DNA of 64,000 nt from Capitulum mitella (taxonomy: Eukaryota > Arthropoda > Thecostraca > Pollicipedomorpha > Pollicipedidae), in assembly GCA_030062745.1 (NCBI GenBank), contig CP099842.1:6243822-6307821 (forward strand), read 5' to 3'. The translations under genes and the position numbers were made by a program. Under the pieces are notes generated by a model. It saw only the letters and a list, made by a program, of their open reading frames with translations. It was not told where the DNA came from and did not search any database. This document shows, one piece after another, positions 12,138 to 33,600 of this stretch (its first letter is position 1; the number at the start of each line of letters is the position of its first letter).

Positions 12138-14229
12138 AACATTCGTTCTCGTGACAACATTCGTTCTCGTGACAGCGATTCCCTTGTCGCGAGCCAATGT
12201 CAGGTACCCAGCGCCGGTGCAGCCGTACTCTAGCCCCGCATCGTACCACCCCCTCCCCTCTCCCCAGCTCTTGTGGATGCTCACCATTCCCGGGTAGCGC
12301 CGCAGCGGCATCCAGATAAGAGCGGCTCGTAGCCCCCGTTCTATATATCAAGCCCGCAGTAACCCAAATCCGTCGCCATTACGCCCTTGCGTGAATCCAA
12401 AGCGATCTGGAAGCCGCCCCCACGTCTTCCGCGGCAACAAGCTTCGCGCGTAACGGCACTATGACACGAACCAAGCCAAGGACGCATGACGTCCGTCCGT
12501 ATCGTACTACGGGTGCTGAAAGTTAACGAGCACCACAGCAATACCCGACTGCACGCTAGACTAGCGCACTTATTCCGTGTTGACCTCGTTTTGTACTGAT
12601 GTGTTATATGAATGTTATGTAATACAGGGTCAGCACAAAATGGTCCCAGCACGGCAAAAGAGCTCAAGTTTGGCGGAATTCACGCCATGTATGTTCAGTC
12701 TATGGCGTCCATCCCTACAAGTCCCTCACAACGTGAAGAATGACACTCGATGGATTTGGTCCACCGTGGGTTTTTAGGACATATCTGTACCGCAAAGCAA
12801 GCACATTACGTCCCAGTTTTAGTGGAAATGCTGCTTTCAGCCTTTATGCTGAAGGCAGGAAATGTGATTACGCAAATGAGAACTACCCACACAGGATTTA
12901 TGAGCCCGGAAACGTTGTTTTACAATCGTCTACGTCGAGGCTCTTCTTTTCTGTTGCAAGACACTTTTCGCGATTAGACAATCTTGTCTTTCATCTCAAC
13001 GTTCTGGAATACCACAGGCCAGGTTCCCGAAGAGGGATGAGATAAGTTCGTCCTCTGAAAATTGTGGTTTTGCTTTTAAACGAATTTTTCGGACAAAACA
13101 GATGAGGAAGGATATCCAGTAACTTAGTAACTCATACTGAACTTGGTGACTCAAACACCAGAATATGATGCATGTGTCTGCGCAAGTATTTGTCTTGTTT
13201 TCTTACGGAAGGCGGTTAGGACGCAAGTGTTACGCCTGGTCTTAAGTACGAACTGACGCGGATTTTTTTGCATTGTGAGCATGCCCATCGGTGCATCAAT
13301 TTTGCGACGTGGCGCGGTTTGGCTGCAGAGATGTTGAGTGGGCAGAGAAAGAGGATGGAGGCGTATGATACTCTCCCCAGTAGTTGCGAATTCAAGCGCT
13401 CTCCTGTTTGCGGGTGGTTCTGTTTCTTGTACTGCAGTTTCAAAATTTCTGGCTTCATGTGCGTTGGCCGCTGCTGATGTGATCTGTTCCTTAACGTCTA
13501 AATAAATCCCTGGATTTCTCAGATCCTACTTTTGCTCTGCGCCATACGTGACGCACTAAAGTTGTAAGTAAGTAAAGGTCAGTCGTGAAGGGTAGTCATG
13601 TTGCATGCTTTCATTGGTCTTTTAAAGTTAATTATATAAACATTACAGGTCACATGTCATGGAAATTTGAATCACCGGAGATTCCATTTTATTCACATCC
13701 ATTTTTATTGTGATAAATTCCCAACACATTTCCTGCTCTCTCATGTCATCAAATAATGCACGAAACGCATTTTATACAAATTTTATTAACATCACACGTC
13801 CTTTTCCTTGTTTTCAGCAGTGTAGAGAAACCAAACGTGAACGATGCGTTGATAATCATGCTCGTAACTCGTCAGCACGTAAATGGGGAAGGAATCCGAG
13901 TTTTGATCACAGTACAGTCTATATGCACCTTTGATTATCAATCAACTCTCTGCTCGCGTTCAGCGACTACAGAACGAGATGGGGACCGCCTACGAACCAC
14001 AATGTCAGTGCCTGCGTCACTGGACGCTGCGCGAAGGCTAACAGACCCGCGGACCATCCGCCACGAACGCCATCGTACGGACGATTTCATAAGCTGTAGT
14101 TATTGACGTGACCGCCAGGGCGCGCCACTCCGCAGTGCGGCAACTGTCTTGAAGACCTGACGCTGGCGCGACCGGTGGAGGAAGAGGAAGCCAGCGACAC
14201 TGGCGCCCACGACGCAGCAGTGGACAGAC
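11346..14229. other. Intergenic DNA with a (TC)n microsatellite; includes the likely thymosin 3' UTR
   Basis: A (TC)21-22 run lies at about 12091-12133. A 113-codon minus-strand frame at 11404-11745 has ordinary composition but no recognisable domain. Just below 14230 lies the probable 3' untranslated region of the thymosin gene. Candidate minus-strand AATAAA signals sit at about 13782-13787, 13703 and 13687, but I cannot tell which is used. Confidence 0.5.
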
Positions 14230-22513
<8,284 letters not shown>

Positions 22514-22532
22514 GATGCAGTCGTGCAGTGGC

Positions 22533-24707
22533 CTGTAAAGTCGAGAGGATATTGTCAAATAACTGTTTCTAAAATACTGGGGCGATTTAAAAAGGTCGGA
22601 GAAAGTTTCATTGGCAATGAGGCGATTTTCCCCCACGCACACGAAACGCTGCGACAAAATAAAAAAAAAGTAGTTATCGGAATGTGTGGTAAAGTTGGTA
22701 GCGACTTCACATCGGCACTTCAGACTACCTGGTTTCATCTTCATTACTTTCACCCAAGCCGCCACATTCAAGGCGACAACTACCATGCGAGGCTAAAAAA
22801 GTTGTACTTTGGTTTCTGAACGCTAAGAAAATAGCCACTGGTATGTGGTAAATTAATGGCTTTGTACCAACAGCAACCTGAATAATAGGTTTATCGGTCC
22901 CGGATCCGAGGCACAAATGCCGGCGCAAGAACCATAAAATTCCGGCTACGTTTGGCTGTCTGCAAAACGTTCCTCTCCATGGCCGACGAAGAACGAACGG
23001 TCTGGTTCAGCATCCTCAACAACGGACGTTGACCACAGCCATCAAACCGCATCGGCTCAGTTTGTCCGTTCCGGATACACCAGCTCCCGCAGAGCCCGAC
23101 CGGCCAGCAGATGCGCTCCCCGACGCCCCAGCACCCTGACGTCAGGCTCTGGGCATTCCGGATATCTCACCGCGTCCCAGAATGCCATGAGTAAGCGGTA
23201 TCATAGCGAACGCTCCGGATGAAGGCGTGTTCGGTTCTCGCCTAGCTGAATTCGGATTTCGGCAGGATGATGTCAAGGCGCTGGCGTGGCACCGAGCGAA
23301 ATCTGAATGATGTCATGCTGGGTGATGGCGTGGAACGAGAGGCATATGCTCGCTATTATTTTTCCATCAACAGCGGCTTCGTGGGACGTGACCAAAGTCC
23401 ATTTAACGCCACGCTGAAGAAATCCCACTAGTCTTAATGGCGCTGGATATCCTTCAGAATGATCGGCACGCTGATTACGACCTGACGAAGATAGACTGTC
23501 GGGCTGACAGCACGCCCCATCAACAAACGTTTATCTGGAAACGGGCGAAGCTATCCCGTGACCTTCGCGATAAACACACAGGGACATAACAAGGCTAATT
23601 TACTACAAAGCCGCACTGGCTCGCGCACCAAGAATGTGGAGATATCATAATCGTGTTTATTGTCCAAGTGTCGAAAGACCGTTTAGTAAAAACGCCGATA
23701 ACTCGGCGATCACCGATTTTTTGGGCAGTTATGCCGAATCCTTATCGCACTGTTGGACAATTGACTTCGTGGACATTCACGCAGTCTGAGTCATTCGCAA
23801 CGAGCACGTGGGAACAAAGCGGCATGTGAGACAGAATTTGGCCAATTCCATATCTACGGCATTATCGATCTCGGCACGTAGCAGGAATTCACACCCGCGC
23901 GTCCCCGGGTTCCAGTTTCCCAGCAACGTGTCCGGTCCAAACTCCTGGTTCTCAGGAGTATCAAGTTCGTGTCACCTTGCCGATGGCCGCTGTGTGCGGC
24001 CGTGTCCCGATGGCTGAGCGCTGTTCGTTCGTGTCCGGACAGATCCGCCGTGTCCGGTCGTGTCCAGACAGGATCCGCCGTGTCCGGTCGTGTCAGGGCG
24101 AGTCCTATGTGTCCGGTCGTGTCCGCTGGTTGAGTCAGTCGGCTCTGAAGTGCCCGCCCGGCCCACTTTATCCGGCCGTGCCCTCATGAGTCTGATCGTA
24201 TTCGTCAGGCTCCGCCGTGTCCGCTCGTGTCCTGCCGTGTCGGCCGTGTGCTGCACGCCCGTTACGTCCTGCTGTGTCCGCCGTGTCCCGACCACGGCCC
24301 GAAAGCGACGAGGCGGCGGCGCGCTGGAGTGGCGCCGGACCGTGGACCGTGTCCGGCGCTGTCCGGCCGGGCGGCCACTGGACCGACCATCGGACCAGCC
24401 ACGCCCGACTGGACGCTCGTGATCGGGCCGAGTCGGCGGCGACCCGACTCTAACGGACGAATCGCCGCCGGAGCAGGGCTGCCGTCACGAGCTGAGCGCG
24501 GCCGGAGGGCGGTCAGTCCGCGCTGTGGAGCCCGACAGACCACCCAGCTCACGGCCAGCATCTTCACAGGTACTCTGGTGTGGTACCTCCAGCCCCCGTC
24601 TGTCGCTGTCCTGTCTGGTCCACTATCCACAGCTGCCCTGTGGCGCGCAGCACCCCCAGTCGTCCTCTCTCCGGCGGCCATGTCTGTCGCGGGACGCGGC
24701 GGTCTCT
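22533..24707. other. 5' flank of the thymosin coding exons, no gene seen
   Basis: This is the beginning (read on the minus strand, the end) of the intron that precedes the thymosin start-codon exon. Bases about 24030-24130 hold a degenerate repeat of GATCCGCCGTGTCCGGTCGTG. No exon is recognisable. A non-coding first exon would not be detectable by eye. Confidence 0.5.
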
Positions 24708-25085
24708 GCGGCCTACGATCCGCAGACCGGCGGTCTCTGCGGCCTACGATCCGCAGACCGGCGGACTCTGCGGCCTGTGATCCGCAGACCGGCGGACTCT
24801 GCGGCCTACGATCCGCAGACCGGCGGACTCTGCGGCCTACGATCCGCAGACCGGCGGTCTCTGCGGCCTGCGATCCGCAGACCGGCGGTCTCTGCGGCCT
24901 ACGATCCGCAGACCGGCGGACTCTGCGGCCTGCGATCCGCAGACCGGCGGACTCTGCGGCCTGCGATCCGCAGACCGGCGGACTCTGCGGCCTACGATCC
25001 GCAGACCGGCGGACTCTGCGGCCTACGATCCGCAGACCGGCGGACTCTGCGGCCTGCGATCCGCAGACCGGCGGACTCTGCGGCG
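24708..25085. repeat. 31-bp minisatellite, 12 full copies
   Basis: The unit is GGWCTCTGCGGCCTRCGATC plus CGCAGACCGGC. In order, the copies carry T,T,A,A,A,T,T,A,A,A,A,A at the W position, and the second variable site is ACG or GCG (GTG in copy 3). A partial 13th unit follows. TCTGCGG and CCGCAGA form a 7-bp stem with an 8-nt loop in every unit. As 31 is not a multiple of three and no unit has a stop, all frames stay open, which explains the 300-codon frames on both strands. Confidence 0.95.
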
Positions 25086-25237
25086 GCCCGGCCCGGCGCC
25101 GCGGCCAGCACCACGCGGCGCACCGCGGCCGGCCGCGCCGCTGGAATCCGCCGCCGCCGCGCGGCCCGCAGCCATCCGAGACGTTATCTCCGGCCGCTCT
25201 CACCTCCGCGGCGCGCCGTCCGAGCCCAGACGGTCCG

Positions 25238-25548
25238 GCCAGACGGCCGGCGACGGGAGACGGGCCGCCAGACAATGGCCAGACGGGGAGAGACGCGCGA
25301 CGGGCCACCAGACAATGGCCAGACGGAGAACGACGGGAGACGGACAGACAGACAATGGCCAGATGGGGTGAATAGGAAGACGGGGCGGCAGACAACGATC
25401 AGACAGAGAAAGACGGGAGACGAACCGGCAGACAATGGTTAGACGGGGCAGACGGGGAGAAACGGACCGGCCATGCGGAGAGAGACAAGACATTCCCCGG
25501 CAGACAACGGCCAGACGGAGAGACGGGAGACAAGCCAGCGGACAACGT
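25238..25548. repeat. 40-bp degenerate minisatellite, about 8 copies
   Basis: GACAATGGCC-like cores start at 25271, 25311, 25351, 25391 and 25431 (spacing 40), then at 25503 and 25541 after a diverged stretch. Each is followed by AGACGGGGAGA-type sequence. Confidence 0.85.
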
Positions 25549-28028
25549 CGTCCCCCGGACTGGCCGGTGTACCCGATCGGCGTGCACCTCCGACGAGGCC
25601 GGTCCACCAGCTACGTCTGGCGGGGTCGCCGAACAGAGCAGAGCCGCACCTAGTCAAGGTCAGGCAAGGGCGGCAGTGAGGTCCGTGATAGCTGGGCTAA
25701 ACGCCACCGTCGTCAATAGGCAACGACTGGGCCATGGCCGCACGAGAAGACCAGAGAAATACTCATTGTCAGCCTTTCAGAAGTGTAGGGGCCATCAGTG
25801 GCTAAGGACGCGATGTCCACAACCACTGGTTGATGCGTCCTTTGATGAAACGACAATCTCATGTTGAATTACGGAACACCAGCGTCTTGCCTCCAGTCGG
25901 TACGAAATCCGAGATCAACCGAACTCATCAGCACACAGCAGCGAGGGGCAGTCTCGGACAGGACGGTTGGCATTTCGCATGCATCCATTCTTTGGTATTT
26001 TTTAGATAAGGAAAATATGTTTACAGACATCAGATGTCGGGACGCCAGCAAACCTGGAGGGGCAACCAGAACGGGCCGCCAGAGTTCGCGTCCATTGCCG
26101 ACTTCAGGGCGCCAAATAATTGGCCGGTTTCCCTCCACTGCCGGTACGCCGCGAACCGACAGGCCGGCTCTCTCCCCGAACAATTGAACCGGGTAGAAAC
26201 TCTTTCGATTTCACCGCCGAACCAGGCGTTGCGAAAGGATCTTCGCGGCCGAACGGCGCATCAACCTGCCGCGCGGGCCACCCGCCGCCGACCAGCACGA
26301 CTCTGTCCCGAGACGGTCGCCGCGCGGAACAGGCGCGACCCGCGGCCGGACCGCGCCACTTCACCGCCCCGTCGCGCCGCGTTTGTCGCCGGTCGGGCAT
26401 TTTCCCGTAACGTGCCCGAGCAGAGGTCGGCGGCGCGCGGGCTTTTAACGGTGCGGGAGGCGGCGCGGCGCGGCGCCGGTCGGGTCGGTCCGTCCATGGG
26501 GCCGGTATCGTGTTCCGGGATCAGGGACCGAGGGCCCTCGTCCGGCCGCCGGACGGCAGCCGGCGCCCTATCGGCCGCCCCGTCCGGGACGCGGCCAAGT
26601 TCAAGGAAGGCGGGCAGAGGCGGGTCCATTTACCGCCCCGGCCGCGGAGTAAACACGAACGCGCTGAGGAGGAAGCATTTGAGTGGAGGCCGCTCTGCAT
26701 GAAACGGAGCCAGAAACATTTCCTGCTTAGAAGATTACTATTCACATTCACCAGGCGTCTTGGCAAGGCTACCATCGTTCTTTCAAACACACTCCATTTC
26801 TGCGTTTTTTGGGTTCGGTTCGGGTTACAAGGTTAAAGTCAACCAATACGTAGCTTGGCAGTCTCTCGCTCGGTTTACATCAAAATCATGGCAGCAGTGC
26901 AGGGCGGCTCGATCCTCAGCGATGCGTTTCAAATCCACAGTACGAAAGATGAGTTGCACTGCTGAGTGATCGTAATGGGACTTTATTATGGCGTCTGAGA
27001 GAGACTCTCGAAGCAGGTGGCAGCAGCGCCACTCAGAGGTCGATGCACTATTTTATTCAGAACACCTGGCATCACAGGCAGCAAAAGCGGCCAGGCAACA
27101 CGCTTCGCTAAGTGCTAACCTGGATCGCAAGGCCCGATGCACGCATCCACAAGAAAATATAACGGCAGGACGTCTGCAGCGCAGAAACGTCGGATACACA
27201 GGAAGTCCCACCCTTTCGTCGTAGGGCCTGCACCTATCACGGCTGCGCTGACAGTTGACGCTCCCGGACTCGACCGGAGGCCCAGCAGCGACGACAGCTG
27301 CCGTGTGGACGTGGACGACTCGGGGCCTCGCGGCGACGGACAGGACGCAGACCGAGGGTAGCCGACGAGGACGCGAGAGTCTTGTGACGGTCCCACTCCC
27401 TGCGGCAATAGTCTCCGGACAGAAGGACCAGACTGCCGTGAAATCTGACTGCACCGCTGAGGACGCATGCCAAGCCTGCGCACCTCTGTACTACGGCACA
27501 GCTACATCACCTGGCCGGCTCGTTAATGGGACAGTCAATGCTCGGCCCCGACAATCGCAGCTGACATTCCTGAGACGAAAAAACCGGCGGACAGCCTCTG
27601 GGTCCCCGAAAAACTCAGAGAAGGATTTTGTTTGTTCACCCAGAGGAACTCGAAAGACTTACTGGTCTTTTGTACCATGAAAACACTTAAATTTTACCGC
27701 TCGTACCAGCGGGTCGCCGAGGTACCGGCAGCACTAAAACGGAACACTGCCACGTGGTGTCCCGTCGAGAGCACCCTGCTTCACAGCCCGTCCCCACGAG
27801 ACAGCCGGACGAACCACCGCGCGTCCCGCTGCCCGCGCTGTACCTGGCGGCAGGTGGCCAGTCGGCCCGCCGCGTGGCCCTGGTCCCGTGACGGGAGCCG
27901 CCGCCGTCTGACGGACGCTTCCTCCGCTGTCGGCGATCCGCCGTGGGAGCCGCCGGCCACTACGTCAGAGCGGGCGGCGTGTTACGTTATACCGAACAGC
28001 GTGCTGGCTGCTCACCGAGCAGACCGCC
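25549..28028. other. GC-rich non-coding DNA, no gene seen
   Basis: Open frames in this block overlap on both strands and show only composition-driven Arg/Pro/Gly/Ala-rich peptides. It may contain the promoter region of the thymosin gene, but I cannot point to one. Confidence 0.45.
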
Positions 28029-28205
28029 CGCAGAGCGGGCAGGACGGAAGAGCGGACAGAGCGCCGGCAGAGCGGGCAGGACGGTAGAACGGGCAGCGCG
28101 CCGGCAGAGCGGGCAGAATGAGGGCAGAACTGGCAGCGCGCCGGCAGAGCGGGCAGAATGAGGGCAGAATGGGTAGCGCGCCGGCAGAGCGGGAAGAACG
28201 CCGGA
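28029..28205. repeat. 35-40 bp minisatellite, about 5 copies
   Basis: CCGGCAGAGCGGGCAG cores start at 28064, 28101, 28141 and 28181, with an earlier diverged copy at about 28029. Intervening sequence is GAATGAGGGCAGAA-like. Confidence 0.88.
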
Positions 28206-30366
28206 AAAACGGACAAAAAGCCGGCGGAGGAAGCAAAATAGTGGCAGAAAACGCACAACAATGGCAAACAGACAGGCCAGTGTCGCCGCGAGGCTCCAGC
28301 GCGACATCACGTGGTACTGTGTATCACCGCGTGACACAGCAGTGACACCGGCGGACAGGTACAGCACGTGGCCTCGCACTGGCCTGTTTACTCGACACGA
28401 CACCGAGCGGGGACGTGGCCGGCCCACATTCGGCTGACCTCACTGCGCGCCGGCTGTAAACACCCCCTCCCCTCGCTCCTGCCCGGCCGCGCAGTGGTCG
28501 GTCACGGCCGGCTGTCACCTCCGTCACCGAGCCAGGCCGGGATCTGGTGCAGGGCAGGGCCCGTACGGACCTGGTGGGCGGCCGCGGCCAGGCGAGGGCT
28601 GTGCTGAGCGCTCTGCAGCCGCTCCGGCCCGGCGAAGGCGAAGGCAAAGAAAGGCGCCGATCAACTCGCAATGCCGGAGGGGACGAGTTGGTCCTCCCGG
28701 GCGACCGACCCACCCGCAGATGTCCAAATGAGGTCCATATATCCTAGAGGTGTCTTTTGTTTTTGCATCACCTTATTTTTTCCGTGTGCGTGACAGCGCC
28801 GGTTCCACAGAGCACGCACATTTGTAACAAACGAAATGAACTGAGTGCGTCCGGCAGCAGCTTTTGGTATCCCCAGCCCAGCATAACCAGCGCAAGCCAA
28901 CGACCTTGTAAAGCGCCCGCTGCCTGCACTGCCGTCCGCATTTTCCCCACCGAACCGACCATTTGAAGCCGGCTTTACACGAGCGGTCCACGGCGGTGGA
29001 CCGCCGCGTGGCGGGTCCGGCCGCTCGGCCCGCTGCGGCGCGCGTGTCGGCGCTGATTCACCGGCGCTGAGTCACGCGTGGCCGCCGCCGCGCCGGCGAC
29101 TGCAGGCGCCGGCCCGGCGGCCCCTCCGCTCACGACCCGGCCTGTTTACCGCCGCTCTGCACACGGCCCGGTCAGGGCGTGACTTGTGACTGGACGGGAG
29201 ATGGCGGGAGACCGGCGGAGACGCTGGAGCACGTGGCGGGAGGCAGACAACAGGACAGTGGGAGGCGAGGAGAGGCGCCAGTGGCGTAGCATGCCCGGCA
29301 CTGGGGACAGGAGGCGATAGGAGACCGATGGAGACGACGCAATCAAGAACAATGGCCGGAGAGAGGCGTCGACAGCGTCACCCTCTGCATACTGGGCAAG
29401 ATCGTTTGAGACTCAAGACCGGTATAGTTGGAGACAAGATGAAACAATGACAAGGAAAAAGTAAAAACAAAAAAGCAAGAGTAAGCAGAAATAAATTCAG
29501 AAACAGCGCGACTACAACAAACGCGGGATACAGTCAAATGACAATCAAAGTCTCCGGGGCAGAAAACCGTAAAGAAAGAAACGGTACTGGAGTGGACGTC
29601 GCGTGCAATGAACTTGCAAAGGATTAGGCATCTAGTGGACAGTTCCTTAGAACAAGAACACGAAACAAATGGGAAGAAAATGTGCCCTATGAGTACACCA
29701 CATTTCACTGCTCAACCATGGCCACTTTCTGCCAACGTTACGGAGATAATGGCCCGATCCTAAACCACCGCAGGCGCCGACAGGCCGGAAGCGGGTCGCT
29801 TCCGGCGCCAGCTGACGACCATTTGTCGCCAGGCCGGCGCCGGGTGCGGGCGACAGATGTCCGCTGCGACTGAGCGTCGGCCCTGACACGCCGAGAGCGG
29901 TCAAACTGGACAGGCGGCTGAACCAGGTACCCGCGACGTCCGACGTCTGTTCGGAACCCAGCGACATAGGCGGCTGGACGTGAATCTGAGCGGCTTCGTG
30001 CGAACCTCAGCGGCAGACCGTGGCGGCGGCGGCGGCGGCGGCGGCCGAGGGCGGCGGTACCGATACCTGGCCAGAGCGGGGTGTCTGCGGTGGAGCGTTG
30101 GCGGGCGGCGTCCACTGGCCGGTGGCGTCACAGACTGGTGCGGTCACCGCGCGGCCGACCGGTCTTGAGGCCCAGTCCTCTTGGCACGTCACAAAGCGCC
30201 TCAGCCTCGTTGGCAATCGAAACAAAGCTCGGAGCGGCCGAAAAAGCGGGGGGCAGGGGCGATACCCGGCCGTTTTTGCCGTCTTTTTATCGGCCTGACT
30301 AGGTCGGGATTGACGGCGAACGCTTCGTGCTGGCATCTAGGCCAGCCGGCAAAAACGTGGCGGCGG
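28206..30366. other. GC-rich non-coding DNA, no gene seen
   Basis: Contains a perfect 9-bp hairpin, GCGGTCCAC/GTGGACCGC, at 28983-29004 with loop GGCG, and a (GGC)n tract near 30020-30045. No gene-like exon. Confidence 0.45.
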
Positions 30367-30640
30367 CTGCCCACTGTTGCCCGGGCCGGCACCAGGGCGG
30401 GAGGGGAGAGGACTGCCAATTGTTGCCCGGGCAGGCGTCGGGTCGGAGGAGGGGAGGGCTGCCCACTGTTGCTGGGCCGGCGCCGGGACGGGAGAGAAGG
30501 CTGCCCACTGTTGCCCAGGCTGGCACCAGGGCGGGGGGAGGAGAGGACTGCCCACTGTTGCCCAGGCTGGCACCAGGGCGGGGGGAGGGGAGGACTGCCC
30601 ACTGTTGCCCAGGACGGCGCCGGGGCGAGAGGAGCGGGAC
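30367..30640. repeat. 42-47 bp minisatellite, six copies
   Basis: CTGCCCACTGTTGCC cores (the second is CTGCCAATTGTTGCC) start at 30367, 30413, 30459, 30501, 30548 and 30595. Each is followed by GGCTGGCACCAGGGCGGG-like sequence. Confidence 0.92.
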
Positions 30641-33600
30641 GGGGCTGCCGGGACGTCGCCCCGGAGGCTGAGAGGCTCGGAAGATAAAGAGCGAGGCGGG
30701 AAACCCGTGCACGCAGGCCGTGAGACGGGTGACCAGTGAACGAGTACGACGGCCAGTAAACCCGCTATACCAAAGGAAAAAAAGAAGAAAACGCGAAACA
30801 TGGCGATTTGTACTTTTCCATTCAAACCTGGAACTTAGTTGGCGAGCATGCATGCACGACGAGTGTTTCCTTGGATATCAGAGGATAATTGACGGCAAAA
30901 ACAATATTACATTTAAAGCCTTATTTTCCAGGTTACATTTTAGTTTTGTTTCTTTGAAGTTGTATTTAAACCAAGTTTTTGTTCACGTTACCGCGACATA
31001 AACAACACCATTTTACCTCACGGTTTAATTTCTTTAAAGCTATCGATATCGATATCGATATCGATATCAACGTGTCACCTCAGGTCGATTATCCATGGTT
31101 GTGCTGCGAAGCAACAATTCCGTACACAGCTAATGCATTTAATGTTCGTTCCCGTTCCGCATGAAGTTCACGCTTCAGACAGGACAGAAATAGGGTAACT
31201 GTGCGGGGAAAGCGGGCACCATACGCGGCAGTTGTTGCAGACCGCTGCAGAGATCCAGGCCTCTCCTGGCGCGGCGGCACTGAGACAGGAGTCACTCCGC
31301 TGGGAAGGCTGCAGAAACGTCAGCTGAGATCGCCGCTCGACAGAACATCGCGGACGGCAGAACCGCTGAATGTCGCAGATCGGAAGACGGAAATTCCAGC
31401 CTAGGCGGAGATCAAACGGTGACCGAAACGAAGCCTGGTCGTTTCCAGGCATGCAGGTTTGACAATGATTACGGGAAACCGTCATGCTTTGCAACAGAAT
31501 TTTAAATAAAGTATGAGACAGTTTAGTGGGTCAGCTATAACGATTACACTGAAATACCAATTTCGAAAAAGGACTTGTTTATAAATAAAGTTGTTTCTTA
31601 AAATTTTTAGTGGCGTCGGCAATATCGCTGAGAATTGGACGGTGGAAAAAATGCATTATTTCCAAGTTCCTGCAATGTCTACTAAAAACGCAATAGCAAT
31701 GAAAAAACTTGTCTCTCATGTTGGAACTGTTTACTGGCTTTTATCTCAAATCCCTGTTCTGTAACCGATATACTTCGATACAGCTTCTGACGGCTTAGGA
31801 TTCAGCCTGATCCACGCTCTTCATCAGAAACACAATATGTCTGGTAGGGTTTCCTGTGACCCGCTTTGGAAAATGGCATGCAAATGCATTCATTTCCACA
31901 CCTGGCAATGGTTATTTCCATAGCAGTGTATGTGAGAAGGCTTTTTCCGAGACCCGAGAGGCATTAATGAGATTAGGTAAAAACAGCATTAAACAGGACG
32001 TCTTTCATAGCAGCGGTCCCACCGCGATGCAACACAGCAGATTCCGAGGCGAAATCCTAATGTGATATGATGTGATGTGATGTGATGTGATATGATGAAA
32101 CAGCGATATCCAAAAAAAAAACAAGAAAATTCCTGGACAGAAGTATTTCCCTTGCTTTGTTATCAACTAATGACACCCAACAACAACTAAGATTAACACC
32201 CATCGCCCGGCGACCTTCCTGATGTCCCCCGAGCCCGTCTCGAAGCTGCCCCAGGGTGCCGCCGTCTGACCTCAGTTGACCTCTGCCGCCGTCTGACCTC
32301 AGCCGACCCCGCCGGCCGTCTGACCCCGACGACCCCCGCCGCCGTCCGACCGCTGCTGACCTGGCGGCCGCCCCGCGCGGCGTCTGTACCCGGAGCACGT
32401 CCACAGGCCGAGGGCGGCGATCGCTGACTCACGCGCTCGGGACGGAGGGTCACGGACCACGGCCAGACGGCGCAGGATGCAGGGAGAGGTCAGCACGACC
32501 ACGAGATCCGGCAGGTACCCCATCCCCTGCAACCCGAGCCGGGCCGACAATGGCGGAGTCCACGAGGCGGCCGCCCGGCAGCGAACCATGAAGGACGAGC
32601 CTAGAGACTTACTAACTGACGGAGAGATTCAAACTTTTTTTAACGCAACCGAGATGAGGCGCTGGAAATGCCCAGTCGATTTTCCCTGTTTGATCGATTC
32701 TCTGAATTTCGTTATTCATGACAGGTGAAATACATTACGCCACTGTAGATCGCACGAGTGTTCCAAAGCCCGAAACTTCCGCACGGCGGAGTCGTTGAAT
32801 GTGTTTCAGGAAACTGGAGTGCAAATAATGAGGTGTCACTCTTTTTACCTAGCATTACTTTTTCGTTCGCAGGTGCAGTAAGAATGAAAAATCAGACAAA
32901 CCCCAAGTCCATCACGGAAAGGCGTACGTCAAGTCAGGAAAAGTCATAGGCGCTGCACACCAGTTAGCTGTCAGTTCAAGAGAAAATATAATGCTTGCAA
33001 AAAGTCGTAGCCAAAATACCTATGATACATATATGTGCGTGTGTGCCATATACAAATGTCTATGATATTTATATATGTCTGTCATATATGACATTTGTAT
33101 TGTAGATGTAGATGCTTGTCATTTACAAATCGACGAAGGGAGAGGAAAAGATTCTAAAACAAAATGTCTGCGATGAAAAGGGCAAGACAAAGTATTTGTA
33201 ACTAAAAGAGGAAGTGATACAAAAACCGAGAATGAGAGAGGGTGGACGGGAGAGACCCAAGAGGAGAAATGGCCATTAAATATGTAATGAACGGCAACGG
33301 ACGTAAATCAGCAGAGAAAGGAAGACAAGACTGAAAATTTCGATTGAACTGAAAGTTTCCATTCAATTCACAAGTAGCACTGGATGTAAATCATCCAACA
33401 GAACTGTGCCAGAAAAACCAAAAACGGCAGAAACTAACGGTGGCCTTCTACATAATATTTTCCGAAATCCTGTGTATAAACAAAATATAATGAAAAGATT
33501 TCTGTCCCAAGGCACCTGATAAAGTGCTTTCTTTCCGCATAACTGGTTATGTCTTCCTTTTTCAAGCAATGGTCATACTCTTCCTGAATTCTTGAACAGA

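Noticed and set aside
24227-25442. Very long open frames (over 300 codons) on both strands
   Set aside because: They run through the 31-bp minisatellite, whose units lack stops in all frames, and through CpG-rich DNA. Opposite strands are open at once and the peptides are just repeat translation.
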